64,000 nt of DNA from an uncultured Verrucomicrobia subdivision 3 bacterium (GCA_903895255.1 CAITTG010000040.1:24468-88467); one strand, 5' to 3'; positions 44,683-53,051 are shown, counted from the stretch's first letter. Notes: generated by a model from the letters alone, not told the origin. A program made the numbers and translations.

Positions 44683-46017
44683 TCAACGAACTTCGTCCCA
44701 GTTCGTCAACCCAATAATGGGCAGCGCAAAGGCAAAGGCGGCCGGCCATTGCGGGGTGTCCGCCGCCCGAAAGCAGTCGTAGATTTTTTTCTTGGGGTGC
44801 GGATCGCCAGCGCGAGGCTGGTTACCACGCAGCCCAAAGAGCAGGCCGCCTTCGCCGGCGTTGTCCACGTGGCGCTGCAGGATGAAGGCGTCAATGCCGT
44901 CGAGCCGCTCGATCTTTTTGTAGGCGTAGCAAAAGGCCGCCGCCTGAATGGTTTCGCCGTCCGGCCCCGCGGGCGTGTGAAAACCCTGCTCGCTCAGGAT
45001 GATGTGGCGGGGCTGGCCATCATACAGCAGTTCGGGACGGCGCAGGTAGGCCGGGAGTAATTCAAGATTTTTGAAGGTGATGCGCGGGGTCGTGAGGACG
45101 TTGGTGGTGGCGGTTTTATCATTCCAAAAGCGGGGCTCAAACAAGTTCTCCGGGTAGGGATGATAGGCGATATTCCAGTCAAAATCCCCGCCCGCCCGGG
45201 CTTGCCGCGCAAAATAATCCAGAAACGCGCGGCCGGGAAAGGTCTGGTGATCATCCCCGGCGGCGTAGTGGATATTCCAGTGATGTTCCATGGAGATATA
45301 CACACGCGCCCAACTGGATTCACGCCGGATGGCGGTGTTCGCGAGTCGCAGGGTGCGCAAGTAGTCGTCCGCAAACTCCGTCATGCTCACCCGGCCCATG
45401 TTGGCCCACCACCAGTGCGAGTTGACCTCGTTGCCCAGGATGTAGCCGGACACGCGGCCGTATTGCTGATCCGGCCGCGACCAGCGCTCGGCGCAAAATT
45501 CCAGCAGGGCGGTGAGCCAGCGACGGCCCTCGTCGGTCACAGTGTTGAAGTTGCCGAGGTGATTGGGGGCATTGGTAATGCAGAGCGGATGAATCAGAAT
45601 ACGGTTCACCACTGGATTGGCGGTCTGATACGGGAGGAGAATGAGGGTGACCACCACGCCGTGATCGGACAGGGTTTTGATTTGTTGATCGAGATTGGCC
45701 ATGTATTGGCGCCGGAAATGAAATGCCTGGCCGGACGATTCCCAAGCGGGGTTTTGAGGGTTGCCCGAGGGATCGATGAGCCAGCCAATATTGACATTGA
45801 TGGCGGCGTTTTTCACGCCCAGTGCCAGCGCGTCATCCACGATTTCGACCTGCAAGCCTTTCTTGGAGGCGGCGATGGGATAGGGGGCATTATAGCGGGA
45901 GGTAACGGGCGCATCGGCCAGAGCGGTGCCGAGTACGAAGGCAACGACTATGAGCAGGGCGGCGGATTTCACGGGGGGAAGGCTAACGATAATCGGCAGC
46001 AGTGGCAATCTCGCCAC
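44683..46017 (-). CDS. Secreted DUF5722-family glycosidase-like protein
   Basis: The 444-aa protein has a signal sequence (SAALLIVVAFVLGTALADAP). It resembles DUF5722: a TIM-barrel fold with a Glu in YILGNEVNSHWWW (about residue 200, acid/base) and a Glu in HIILSEQGFH (about residue 345, nucleophile), as in clan GH-A. It is probably an extracytoplasmic carbohydrate-active enzyme of unknown substrate. It is monocistronic. The ends (FRAADTPQWP...LTNWDEVR) look complete. Confidence 0.8.
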   Translation of the reverse strand: MARLPLLPIIVSLPPVKSAALLIVVAFVLGTALADAPVTSRYNAPYPIAASKKGLQVEIVDDALALGVKNAAINVNIGWLIDPSGNPQNPAWESSGQAFHFRRQYMANLDQQIKTLSDHGVVVTLILLPYQTANPVVNRILIHPLCITNAPNHLGNFNTVTDEGRRWLTALLEFCAERWSRPDQQYGRVSGYILGNEVNSHWWWANMGRVSMTEFADDYLRTLRLANTAIRRESSWARVYISMEHHWNIHYAAGDDHQTFPGRAFLDYFARQARAGGDFDWNIAYHPYPENLFEPRFWNDKTATTNVLTTPRITFKNLELLPAYLRRPELLYDGQPRHIILSEQGFHTPAGPDGETIQAAAFCYAYKKIERLDGIDAFILQRHVDNAGEGGLLFGLRGNQPRAGDPHPKKKIYDCFRAADTPQWPAAFAFALPIIGLTNWDEVR

Positions 46018-46091
46018 GCGGACCTGAGGAAAATCCGGGCGAAAAATAAAATCTGGACATTAGGGTGAATGATTGTTTTTATTAAAGCATC

Positions 46092-46244
46092 GTGGATTCC
46101 CGAGGCCAAACCAAGCCGGGGGGACATCCGGGGAGGAGGCGCAGCCCCTCGCCGCATGAGCGACAACTGCGTTTCTTCACCGTCCTTGGCGTGGTCATCC
46201 TCATTCCCGTGGTCACTTTGTTGTTCTGGCTGCTGAGCCGGTAA
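46092..46244 (+). CDS. Possible small single-TM protein
   Basis: A 50-codon frame from GTG 46092 to TAA 46244 ends in a clear TM helix (FFTVLGVVILIPVVTLLFWL) preceded by basic, Pro/Ser-rich sequence. The start lacks a good ribosome binding site and no family is recognised, so this is tentative. It lies between the DUF5722 gene and the antitoxin. Confidence 0.3.
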   Translation: MDSRGQTKPGGHPGRRRSPSPHERQLRFFTVLGVVILIPVVTLLFWLLSR

Positions 46245-46288
46245 ATGGGAGTTGTCGGGATGGACTAAGCAGACCGACCTTGGAGCAT

Positions 46289-46525
46289 ATGAAAACCGTG
46301 AATATTCACGAGGCCAAGACCAATTTTTCCAGCCTGCTGGCCAAACTGGCGGCTGGCAGCGAAACCATTGTCATTTGCCGGAATGGCCATCCCGTCGCCG
46401 ATCTGGTGCCCCACCGGCGCGCCAACCGGCTCAAAATGCATCCGACCCTCAGCAACGTTGAAATCAATTATGATCCGACCGAGCCGCTTTCCGCGGAGGA
46501 ATGGCCTCACTTGCTCCCCATATAA
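46289..46525 (+). CDS. Phd/YefM-type antitoxin without adjacent toxin
   Basis: ATG at 46289 has GGAG at 46282-46285. The 78-aa protein begins MKTVNIHEAKTNFSSLLAKL, the Phd/YefM DNA-binding N-terminus, and ends EPLSAEEWPHLLPI, a tail typical of antitoxins paired with PIN toxins. No toxin follows: the next gene is convergent and overlaps the 3' end by 19 bp. It is either orphan or a truncated module. Confidence 0.75.
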   Translation: MKTVNIHEAKTNFSSLLAKLAAGSETIVICRNGHPVADLVPHRRANRLKMHPTLSNVEINYDPTEPLSAEEWPHLLPI

Positions 46526-47247
46526 CACGCAAACACACTGTTCCGGTGCAGCACGTCATATTGGGCAAAGCCGGTGGCCTTGAGCAACTCGAGCTGGAAC
46601 GGCAGCGACCGGGGCGAGTCCTCCTGCTCGATATAAGCAAACACCTGGTCCCGATATTCCGCGCCACCGACGGAGGCCAGGTAATCACCGTAACGCCGCC
46701 ACATGCGCGCCTGAACTTCGGGGATGTCAAACGTGACCAAATCCGCCACGTACAACCTTCCTCCCGGCTTGAGCCAGGTGTAAAACTGGCGAAACGCGTC
46801 CGCCCAATCCGCCTCGTCCCGCAGATGATGCAGCACCGCGCCCGCCAGGATGGCATTGAAGGTCCCTTCCGGGAACCGCAGCGCGCGCAAATCAGATTGC
46901 TGGACCGTCACCGAGGCGGCACCGCCGGCGCGCACCCGCACTTCCGCGCGGTCCAGCATGGGCCGGCTCAAATCCACGAGGTGGCAATGCAGCCCGGGGC
47001 ATTCTTGCAACACGCGCAGCGTGAAATTGCCCGCGCCGCAACCGAGGTCGAGAATCGTGTCCTGCGGCTGGAGATGCCCCCGGCCCGCCTGCGCGACCAG
47101 TTCCAAGACCAGCGGGGCGTCGATGGTTGCCTGCTGGCCGGTTTGGAGGTTGCTGAAACGCTCGACGTCCTGGTCGAACCGGGCGCGGATTTCCTCGGTG
47201 GTGGATTTGTGGGCGAAGGGGGCAGAATGATCCGATGTTGAATGCAT
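46507..47247 (-). CDS. Class I SAM-dependent methyltransferase (CmoA-like)
   Basis: The 246-aa protein has the SAM-binding motif TILDLGCGAGNFTLRVLQEC near residue 64-83, VDLSRPMLDRAE (motif II) and LKPGGRLYVADLV (motif IV-V region). The N-terminal RFDQDVERFSNLQTGQ and the closing tail resemble CmoA/tRNA-uridine or small-molecule methyltransferases; the substrate is unknown. It overlaps the antitoxin gene by 19 bp tail-to-tail and lies alone upstream of a repeat island. Confidence 0.8.
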   Translation of the reverse strand: MHSTSDHSAPFAHKSTTEEIRARFDQDVERFSNLQTGQQATIDAPLVLELVAQAGRGHLQPQDTILDLGCGAGNFTLRVLQECPGLHCHLVDLSRPMLDRAEVRVRAGGAASVTVQQSDLRALRFPEGTFNAILAGAVLHHLRDEADWADAFRQFYTWLKPGGRLYVADLVTFDIPEVQARMWRRYGDYLASVGGAEYRDQVFAYIEQEDSPRSLPFQLELLKATGFAQYDVLHRNSVFACYMGSK

Positions 47248-47312
47248 GGGAATAGGACTATCGAATTTCGGAATTTTCGCAACTGGTTCCTGTAGCCCAA
47301 ATCCGAGTGCAT

Positions 47313-47333
47313 AAGGTCACAGTTTGCGACCTT
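47313..47333. repeat. Palindrome AAGGTC...GACCTT
   Basis: 6 bp arms with a 9 nt centre (ACAGTTTGC). Degenerate form of a longer palindrome; one of three in the island. Confidence 0.5.
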
Positions 47334-47341
47334 GAAATATG

Positions 47342-47421
47342 GGAGTGCGCGGGCATGACCGCGCTTTGGAACTGGGCGACATGTCGCCCAGTTCCAAAGC
47401 GGCAACGTGTTGCCGCACTCC
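47342..47421. repeat. Nested palindrome element
   Basis: The core at 47362-47401 is a perfect 40 bp palindrome without a loop (arms CGCTTTGGAACTGGGCGACA and its complement). Outer arms GGAGTGCG (47342-47349) and CGCACTCC (47414-47421) pair around it, and a GGCAACGTGTTGCC palindrome abuts on the right. Such structures extrude or form strong RNA hairpins; probably a mobile repeat or REP-like unit. Confidence 0.75.
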
Positions 47422-47472
47422 AAAATCGGGCTGGCGATGGGGCGTTTCGAGGGTTGGCGGAAGTCTGATTTG

Positions 47473-47607
47473 CATTACGCGGTGCCGCACGAAGGCACGC
47501 ACAACGTGCACTCTGGTTTCGGCCGCCCGCTCACTATTCGGTACATTGGCCAGCATCAAGGCTCCGTGCTCGGTGAAGGCATCGGGTAAATAACGGCGGG
47601 CACCGCG
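47473..47607 (-). pseudogene. ORF6N-domain protein remnant
   Basis: Minus-strand sequence translates to GARRYLPDAFTEHGALMLAN, then VPNSERAAETRVHVVRAFVR, close to the conserved ORF6N pattern (RYLPYAFTEQG, LNSERA, MRAFV). It has no proper start and lacks the N- and C-terminal parts, so it is a broken fragment of a phage/antirepressor-type gene. Confidence 0.6.
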
Positions 47608-47614
47608 TCCCTGG

Positions 47615-47641
47615 TTTGAGGTGCCAGTCTGGCACCTCAAA
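47615..47641. repeat. Perfect palindrome after half-carB
   Basis: Arms TTTGAGGTGCCAG / CTGGCACCTCAAA with one central base (13+1+13). It lies 9 bp past the carB stop codon. There is no T-run, so it is not a standard terminator. Confidence 0.7.
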
Positions 47642-47649
47642 AATTCAAT

Positions 47650-49155
47650 TCAATTCTTCAACCCCGCCAGCTCCTCCTCAAAATCCACGATCTCCTTGAG
47701 CTGCACCAGGAACCAACGGTCGATCTTCGTCAGGTTGAAAATGTCGTCCAGGGTGAAGCCGGCGCGCAGGGCGTGGCGGATGAAGAAAATCCGCTCGGCG
47801 TTGGGGATGCTCAGCTTGCGGCTGATGACGTCGCGCGGGAGGATGTCGCGGTCGCCGTACACTTCGGTGCCGATGCGCCAGGGCTTGCCGTCGCCGCCCA
47901 GGCCGCTGCGGCCAATCTCCAGCGAGCGCAGGCATTTTTGCAGGCTTTCCTTGAAGGTCCGCCCGATGGCCATGGCCTCGCCGACGCTTTTCATCTGCGT
48001 GGTCAGCGTGGCGTCGGCCTGCGGAAATTTCTCGAAGGCAAAGCGCGGGATTTTGGTGACGACGTAGTCGATGCTCGGCTCGAAGCTCGCGGGGGTTTCG
48101 CGGGTGATGTCGTTGCGCAATTCATCGAGCAGGTAGCCGACGGCGAGTTTCGCGGCGATTTTAGCGATGGGAAAGCCCGTGGCCTTGGAGGCGAGCGCGG
48201 AGCTGCGGCTCACGCGCGGGTTCATCTCGATGATGACCATGCGGCCGTTCTCGGGGCTGACGCCGAACTGGATGTTCGACCCGCCGGTTTCCACACCCAC
48301 GGCGCGGATCACCGCGAAGCTGGCATCGCGCATGATCTGGTATTCCTTGTCCGTCAACGTCTGGATCGGCGCGACGGTGATGGAATCACCCGTGTGCACA
48401 CCCATGGGATCAAAATTCTCGATGGAGCAGATGATCACGCAATTGTCGGCCTTGTCGCGCATGACTTCCATCTCGTATTCCTTCCAGCCGAGGAGCGATT
48501 CCTCGATAAGGACTTCCGAGACGGGGGAAAGCTCGATGCCGCGCTTGGCGATTTCCTCAAACTCCTCGCGGTTGTAACCGATGCCGCCGCCGGTGCCGCC
48601 CAGCGTGAAGGCGGGCCGGATGATCAGGGGAAAGCGGCCGATTTTTTCGGCCACGGCGCGGGCTTCGTCCATATTGTGGGCCACGCCGGAAATGGGCACG
48701 TCCAGGCCGATCTGGAGCATGAGTTCCTTGAAGGCCAGGCGGTCCTCGCCCTTGTGGATGGCCTCGGACTTGGCGCCAATCATCTCCACATCATGCCGTT
48801 CGAGCGCGCCGTTTTTGTGGAGGGACATCGCGGTGTTCAGGGCCGTCTGGCCGCCGAGCGTGGGCAGGAGCACGAGCTTGCCCGTCACGCCCAGGCGTTG
48901 CATCTCGGCCTTCTCGCGGATGATGATTTTCTCGACGCATTCCGGGGTGATGGGCTCGATGTACGTGCGGTCGGCGAACTCCGGGTCGGTCATGATGGTG
49001 GCCGGATTGGAGTTGACGAGCACCACGCGGTAACCCTCCTCTTTCAAGGCTTTGCACGCCTGGGTGCCGGAATAATCAAATTCGCACGCCTGGCCGATGA
49101 TGATCGGACCGGCGCCAATGATGAGAACGGAATGGATGTCGGTGCGCTTGGGCAT
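47650..49155 (-). CDS. carB: Carbamoyl-phosphate synthase large subunit, N-terminal half
   Basis: The ATG at 49155 ([20 protein letters not shown]) fits better than the TTG at 49167. The 501-aa protein equals the first half of CarB: ATP-grasp carbamate-forming domain ([13 protein letters not shown] [56 protein letters not shown]) and the following oligomerisation domain ([23 protein letters not shown]). Intact CarB is about 1070 aa. The second (carbamoyl-phosphate-forming) half is not in this window, so either a split subunit or truncation is implied. Some organisms encode CarB as two genes. It is 58-70 bp downstream of ruvB. Confidence 0.88.
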   Translation of the reverse strand: MPKRTDIHSVLIIGAGPIIIGQACEFDYSGTQACKALKEEGYRVVLVNSNPATIMTDPEFADRTYIEPITPECVEKIIIREKAEMQRLGVTGKLVLLPTLGGQTALNTAMSLHKNGALERHDVEMIGAKSEAIHKGEDRLAFKELMLQIGLDVPISGVAHNMDEARAVAEKIGRFPLIIRPAFTLGGTGGGIGYNREEFEEIAKRGIELSPVSEVLIEESLLGWKEYEMEVMRDKADNCVIICSIENFDPMGVHTGDSITVAPIQTLTDKEYQIMRDASFAVIRAVGVETGGSNIQFGVSPENGRMVIIEMNPRVSRSSALASKATGFPIAKIAAKLAVGYLLDELRNDITRETPASFEPSIDYVVTKIPRFAFEKFPQADATLTTQMKSVGEAMAIGRTFKESLQKCLRSLEIGRSGLGGDGKPWRIGTEVYGDRDILPRDVISRKLSIPNAERIFFIRHALRAGFTLDDIFNLTKIDRWFLVQLKEIVDFEEELAGLKN

Positions 49156-49225
49156 AGTAAACGGCAAAAATTAAACCGGAATCCGCCGGGAAACGAAAGC
49201 AAAATCCCGGCGAATCGCCGCGCGC

Positions 49226-50239
49226 TTAAAGCAACTTTGGCTGGCCGCCCAGCGCCTTCAAGCCCAGCTTCTGATAACTCAGCTCCGTGGCGATGCGGCC
49301 CTGCGGGGTGCGGTTGAGATAGCCCTCCATGATCAGGTAAGGCTCATACACTTCCTCGATGGTGTCCGGCTCCTCGCCCACGGCCACGGCGAGCGAATTC
49401 ACGCCCACCGGTCCGCCGCCGAATTTCACGATGATGGCCTCCAGAATGCGCTTGTCCATTTCGTCCAGCCCGTTCTGGTCGATTTCCAGCATGGCGAGCG
49501 CGTAATCGGCGATTTGCGAGGTGATCGTGCCATCGCCCTTCACCTGGGCGTAATCGCGCACGCGGCGGAGGAGGTTGTTCGCAATGCGCGGGGTGCCGCG
49601 GCTGCGCCGGGCGATTTCGCGCGCGCCGGCCTCGTCGATGGCCACATTCAGCAAATTGGCCGAGCGCACGACGATTTTTTCCAACTGGGCGGACTGGTAA
49701 TAATCCAGGCGTTCGCGGATGGGAAAGCGCGTGAGCAGCGGCGCCGAGAGCAGGCCGCTGCGGGTGGTCGCGCCGATGAGGGTGAAGCGTGGCAGGTTCA
49801 ACCGCACACTGCGCGCGTTCGGCCCCTGATCAATGATGATGTCCAGCTTGAAGTCCTCCATGGCCGGATAGAGGTATTCCTCGATGGTCTTCTGCAGCCG
49901 GTGAATTTCATCGATGAAGAGGACATCGCCCTCCTCCAAATTGGTCAGCAGGCCCGCGAGGTCGCCGGCTTTTTCGATGGTCGGGCCGCTGGTGCTTTTC
50001 AGGCTGGCGCCCATGGACTTGGCGAGGATGTTGGCCAGGGTGGTTTTGCCGAGGCCGGGCGGGCCGTTGAGCAGGATGTGGTCCAGCGCCTCGCCGCGCT
50101 GGCGGGCGGCGGCCACGGCGATTTCCAGGCGTTCCTTCACCTTGGGCTGGCCGGTGAAATCGGAAAACAGGGAGGGCCGCAGCGTCATTTCCAACGCCAC
50201 GTCCGCTTTATTGAGGGTTGCCACCGGTCGTTCAGCCAT
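49226..50239 (-). CDS. ruvB: Holliday junction branch migration helicase RuvB
   Basis: The 337-aa AAA+ ATPase has [20 protein letters not shown] (Walker A), LFIDEIHRL (Walker B), [18 protein letters not shown] (sensor) and the C-terminal winged domain ([18 protein letters not shown]). It drives branch migration with RuvA. ruvA and ruvC are not adjacent. It lies upstream of carB on the same strand. Confidence 0.97.
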   Translation of the reverse strand: MAERPVATLNKADVALEMTLRPSLFSDFTGQPKVKERLEIAVAAARQRGEALDHILLNGPPGLGKTTLANILAKSMGASLKSTSGPTIEKAGDLAGLLTNLEEGDVLFIDEIHRLQKTIEEYLYPAMEDFKLDIIIDQGPNARSVRLNLPRFTLIGATTRSGLLSAPLLTRFPIRERLDYYQSAQLEKIVVRSANLLNVAIDEAGAREIARRSRGTPRIANNLLRRVRDYAQVKGDGTITSQIADYALAMLEIDQNGLDEMDKRILEAIIVKFGGGPVGVNSLAVAVGEEPDTIEEVYEPYLIMEGYLNRTPQGRIATELSYQKLGLKALGGQPKLL

Positions 50240-50293
50240 GAGGGGGAAGCTTGCGGAAAACCGGGCGGGGCGGCAAGCCGTAACGATTCATTT

Positions 50294-50370
50294 CAACCAC
50301 GGATGAACGCTGATGGACGCAGATAATAACCGGCAAACCACGGAGGACACGGAGTACACGGAAGAAATGG
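50294..50370. repeat. Dispersed intergenic repeat (CCACGGATG / CACGGAG type)
   Basis: CAACCACGGATGAACGC and GGACGCAGATAA blocks, then ACCACGGAGGACACGGAG. Reverse relative of the 26552-26579 repeat. It produces spurious small frames only. Confidence 0.6.
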
Positions 50371-50398
50371 GCGGTATTGGCCAGCGCAGGGACGGGCT

Positions 50399-50415
50399 GC
50401 GGGTCACGGACCCGC
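50399..50415. repeat. Palindrome GCGGGTC-ACG-GACCCGC
   Basis: Perfect 7+7 arms; inverted relative of the copy at 28710-28726, including its flanks. Lies just past the SGNH hydrolase stop. Confidence 0.6.
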
Positions 50416-50429
50416 GCGCCGGGGACGTT

Positions 50430-51194
50430 TTAACCGGCCACCGGCGCCAAACGGGGGCGCTTGGGTTGACCGGACCCGGGGGCCGGGCGGGCGGGCCAGA
50501 CGTGGGGCAGCAAGTGGTGTCGGTACCACGACCAGGATTCCGCCAGGCGGGTCCACGGACCGGGGGCGGGCCGCGCGGACAGTGGCAGTTGCCACGTGGA
50601 ATCCGTCCCGGGCAGGCCGAGGGACTGCGCCAGCGCGGCCGCGATCCGGGCGTGGCCTTCGGCATTGACGTGGAACCGGTCCGCACTCCACAGACGCGGG
50701 TCCGAGCCGGCCGGGTGGGCGGCGAAATCGACGACGCGGGCGCCGGTGGCCGCCGCCGCCGCGCGAATGGCCGCATTCATGGCCCGGACCCGGGGGGCCA
50801 GACAACGGCCGATCGGCAGGACGCCGACCAGGTCCGGGAGCGTGAAGGTCAGCACCACGGCGTTTTGCGCGGCGAGCGCCGCGAACATGGCCTCCAGTTC
50901 CGCCCGCAGCTTGTCCGCGTTGAAGCCGGGTTCCAGGATGTCATTTGAACCGGCGAAGACGGTGGCGAGGTCCGGCTGCAGGGCGAGCGCGGGCGCGAGT
51001 TGCTCCGCGCGGATTTCCCGGGAACGTTTGCCGCGCACGGCCAGATTGGCGTAGAGCAGTCCGCCCTGCGCCTGCGCCACCTGCTCGGCCAGGCGGTTCG
51101 CCCAACCCCGGTAACCGCCCGCGCCATCCGGGTCATCGAGCCCCTCGGTGGAACTGTCCCCCAGTGCCACGTAACGTTCAAAGCGGAGCGGCAT
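50430..51194 (-). CDS. SGNH/GDSL-family hydrolase
   Basis: The protein begins MPLRFERYVALGDSSTEGL (block I with catalytic Ser, 51194 start) and has AGSNDI (block III) and DRFHVNAEGH (block V, Asp and His). Family members are esterases or lipases of broad range. A GTG at 51221, overlapping the DUF433 stop (GTGA), would add nine residues and is an alternative start supporting coupled translation. The ATG is preferred because it matches the usual family N-terminus. The final ~60 residues extend past the core fold. No signal peptide is evident, so it is likely cytoplasmic. Confidence 0.85.
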   Translation of the reverse strand: MPLRFERYVALGDSSTEGLDDPDGAGGYRGWANRLAEQVAQAQGGLLYANLAVRGKRSREIRAEQLAPALALQPDLATVFAGSNDILEPGFNADKLRAELEAMFAALAAQNAVVLTFTLPDLVGVLPIGRCLAPRVRAMNAAIRAAAAATGARVVDFAAHPAGSDPRLWSADRFHVNAEGHARIAAALAQSLGLPGTDSTWQLPLSARPAPGPWTRLAESWSWYRHHLLPHVWPARPAPGSGQPKRPRLAPVAG

Positions 51195-51217
51195 GGCGCC
51201 AGGGACGGGCCCCACGC

Positions 51218-51529
51218 TCACGTGAGCCGGCCCATGTCCCGGAGGCGTTTGCGGAGGGGGGATTCACCCGCTTGGGCGCGCAGCCGCTCCACCTCGCCGG
51301 CACTCTGCTCAATCTGCCCATCCAGTTCGACTTGATGATCGTAATAATAGCCGAGGGCGGCGTGAATCTGGGCCAGCGACAGATGCGGGTGCTGAAAATG
51401 GATTTCCTCCGGACTCCAGCCATGCGCGATCAGGTCCAGGGCCACCTCAATGACTTTGGTGTTCGTGTCGTCAATGCACGGCACGCCCAATTCATCCAGC
51501 CGAATATGTGCAGTCGCCAAAACAGGCAT
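51218..51529 (-). CDS. DUF433-domain protein (antitoxin-like)
   Basis: The 103-aa protein has the DUF433 HTH-like core: LDELGVPCIDDTNTKVIEV, then HGWSPEEIHFQHPHLSLAQI and HAALGYYYDHQVELD. DUF433 proteins are often VapB-like antitoxins beside PIN-like toxins; here the downstream neighbour is the SGNH hydrolase. It ends overlapping that gene's possible GTG start, so the two are probably co-expressed. Toxin partner not seen. Confidence 0.82.
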   Translation of the reverse strand: MPVLATAHIRLDELGVPCIDDTNTKVIEVALDLIAHGWSPEEIHFQHPHLSLAQIHAALGYYYDHQVELDGQIEQSAGEVERLRAQAGESPLRKRLRDMGRLT

Positions 51530-51538
51530 GACTTTAAT

Positions 51539-51646
51539 CTAACGCACCGGCTGGGGCGCGGCAACGAGGTTTTGGCCTTTCGGATCAATGAACCCCTCGG
51601 TGGAACTGTACCCGAGCGCCACGGAGCGTTCAAAGCAGAACGTCAT
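51539..51646 (-). pseudogene. Duplicated 5' fragment of the SGNH hydrolase gene
   Basis: A short frame from ATG 51646 reads MTFCFERSVALGYSSTEGFI before stopping at TAG 51539. It matches the start MPLRFERYVALGDSSTEGL of the intact gene, with the catalytic block altered (GDS to GYS). It lies directly upstream of the DUF433 gene. Confidence 0.7.
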
Positions 51647-51999
51647 TGAGTGAGTGTGCGGGAGGTGTCGCGACGCGTCCAGCCTCCCTGTGCGAAATCA
51701 GCGGCGCTCAGGGAGATGCTCACCCAAAGCTTGGTTAAGCAGTGTAAATAGTGAGGACCGACGCCTGCTCGTGTTGCGTTGTGTAAGTAGTGTGGACACT
51801 CGCAGGAAGACGATTAAAGAAATGGAACAAATCTCCCGCCAAAACATCTTCTCCTCAACCCCGGACACCCACCGCCGCAAACCATTGTCCAAGAAATTTT
51901 TAGGCCTTATCTAAGGGCCATTCAGAACCGACCCATTTAGGGACCAACCCACTCAAAACTGCAATCGCGCAAAAATGCGCTTGACGGTTTAACTGGAAA
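51647..51999. other. Intergenic region upstream of the hydrolase/DUF433 unit
   Basis: No gene is supported in this 353 bp. It contains a short imperfect direct repeat (GTGTAAATAGTGAGG near 51742 and GTGTAAGTAGTGTGG near 51780). Otherwise nothing recognisable. Confidence 0.5.
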
Positions 52000-52209
52000 T
52001 CACTTTCCTCCAGAAAAAGGTGTGGGTGCTGTCGGCAACCATTCTTGACCGGTGAGAGGATCGTAATGAGGGATTGCTTCTGCTTGCAGCAACCTTTTCA
52101 ACCCTCTGTCAGAAGTGACGAGGCAGATTAGGTTATAAGCCTCAAAGATTCGCAGCTTGGTCAAAGTCCCATCATCGTAGGGCCTTTCGTGGAAATCGTT
52201 AGTAGCCAT
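52000..52209 (-). pseudogene. Internally deleted three-Cys-motif partner (tcmP) remnant
   Basis: A 69-aa frame starts MATNDFHERPYDDGTLTKLR, the typical TcmP N-terminus, and jumps at residue 26 to YNLICLVTSDRGLKRLLQ, resembling the TcmP C-terminal region. The central part, normally over 150 residues, is absent. It lies 9 bp after the DUF5131 gene, the usual tcmP neighbour. Confidence 0.55.
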
Positions 52210-52218
52210 TGCTTTTGG

Positions 52219-53004
52219 TCATGCCCCTATCGTGGCAAGTAGGTGAGTCCGTTCATTCAGGCTGGCAACTGCGACTCGAGCCGTCGCCGGATACTCATCG
52301 TAGGTTTTTCCGTCCAAGGTTCGTCCGGCCTCGGCCTTGCGAACCCCCCCCCATTGTTTGAAAAAGAATGCGACGCCTTGGGTCTGGCATTGCGCGCGAA
52401 TGTTTCGAACCCAATCATGCAACATTGGACGCGCGCCCGGTCCGCTTTCGCCGCCGACAATTACCCATTGGATGCCGCGCAGTTCAAAATTGCCAAGGTC
52501 TTCCAAGAGCGGCTCAATTGAGAGAAAGGCAACCGTCGGCTTGGCGCTCCGAAGCTTGGCGATACGGGGCAAACCGTGTTGCCGATTCTCCACGCTCACG
52601 CCCCACCAGATGTGTGAAGCCTTCCCGGCCTGCCGCAGCTTGCCTTGCAACAAAGCAGCCATGCGGTCCGCACGCTTGGTAAGAACCTGATAGGTATGCC
52701 AATTGGCAGCCAGCATGACCCGGCAAACTTTTTCGATATATTCATCAGAGACGTCCTCGTGAAACAGGTCGCTCATGGAATTGACGAAAATTTTCTTCGG
52801 CTTTGACCAGCGGATGGGGTCGCCCAGCTTCTCGGGGACTAACCTCAGATCAAACCCAAACTCAAACGGATGTCCGGCCACGCCGCGAAACCGCTCGGCA
52901 AAGGTTTCGGCATAGCAATGGAGGCAGCCGGCGCTGATTTTGGTACAGCCCCGTACCGGGTTCCATGTTGCATCCGTCCATTCGATTTTGGAATTGTCGC
53001 TCAT
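52219..53004 (-). CDS. DUF5131 (phage Gp37/Gp68-like) protein
   Basis: The 261-aa protein starts MSDNSKIEWTDATWNPVRGC and has CTKISAGCLHCYAETFAERF, with the Cys-rich C-x6-C-x2-C pattern, VNSMSDLFHEDV, and VIVGGESGPGARPM and FFFKQWGG near the C-terminus. These are DUF5131 hallmarks, a radical SAM-like fold linked to phage and tcmP loci. Function is unknown; a nucleic acid modification is suspected. It precedes the tcmP remnant, and a palindrome lies before its start. Composition is less GC-rich than neighbours. Confidence 0.85.
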   Translation of the reverse strand: MSDNSKIEWTDATWNPVRGCTKISAGCLHCYAETFAERFRGVAGHPFEFGFDLRLVPEKLGDPIRWSKPKKIFVNSMSDLFHEDVSDEYIEKVCRVMLAANWHTYQVLTKRADRMAALLQGKLRQAGKASHIWWGVSVENRQHGLPRIAKLRSAKPTVAFLSIEPLLEDLGNFELRGIQWVIVGGESGPGARPMLHDWVRNIRAQCQTQGVAFFFKQWGGVRKAEAGRTLDGKTYDEYPATARVAVASLNERTHLLATIGA

Positions 53005-53016
53005 ATTATCAGTTCA

Positions 53017-53051
53017 ATTTGTCCAAATATACTACAACCACCTGGACAAAT
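53017..53051. promoter_or_regulatory. Operator-like inverted repeat upstream of DUF5131
   Basis: ATTTGTCCA at 53017-53025 and TGGACAAAT at 53043-53051 are perfect 9 bp arms with a 17 bp spacer, 13-47 bp upstream of the start codon on the minus strand. Likely a regulator site; identity unknown. Confidence 0.5.

Larger units (their letters stand above)
47248..47649. other. Repeat island between methyltransferase and half-carB
   Basis: These 402 bp hold three palindromes (47313-47333, 47342-47421 with a perfect 40 bp core, 47615-47641) and an ORF6N-like remnant (47473-47607). No intact gene is supported. Confidence 0.65.

Noticed and set aside
47317..47640. A 107-codon minus-strand frame as an intact gene
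   Set aside because: Only an ORF6N block in it is recognisable and the rest translates palindromic repeats, so it is treated as a remnant plus repeats.
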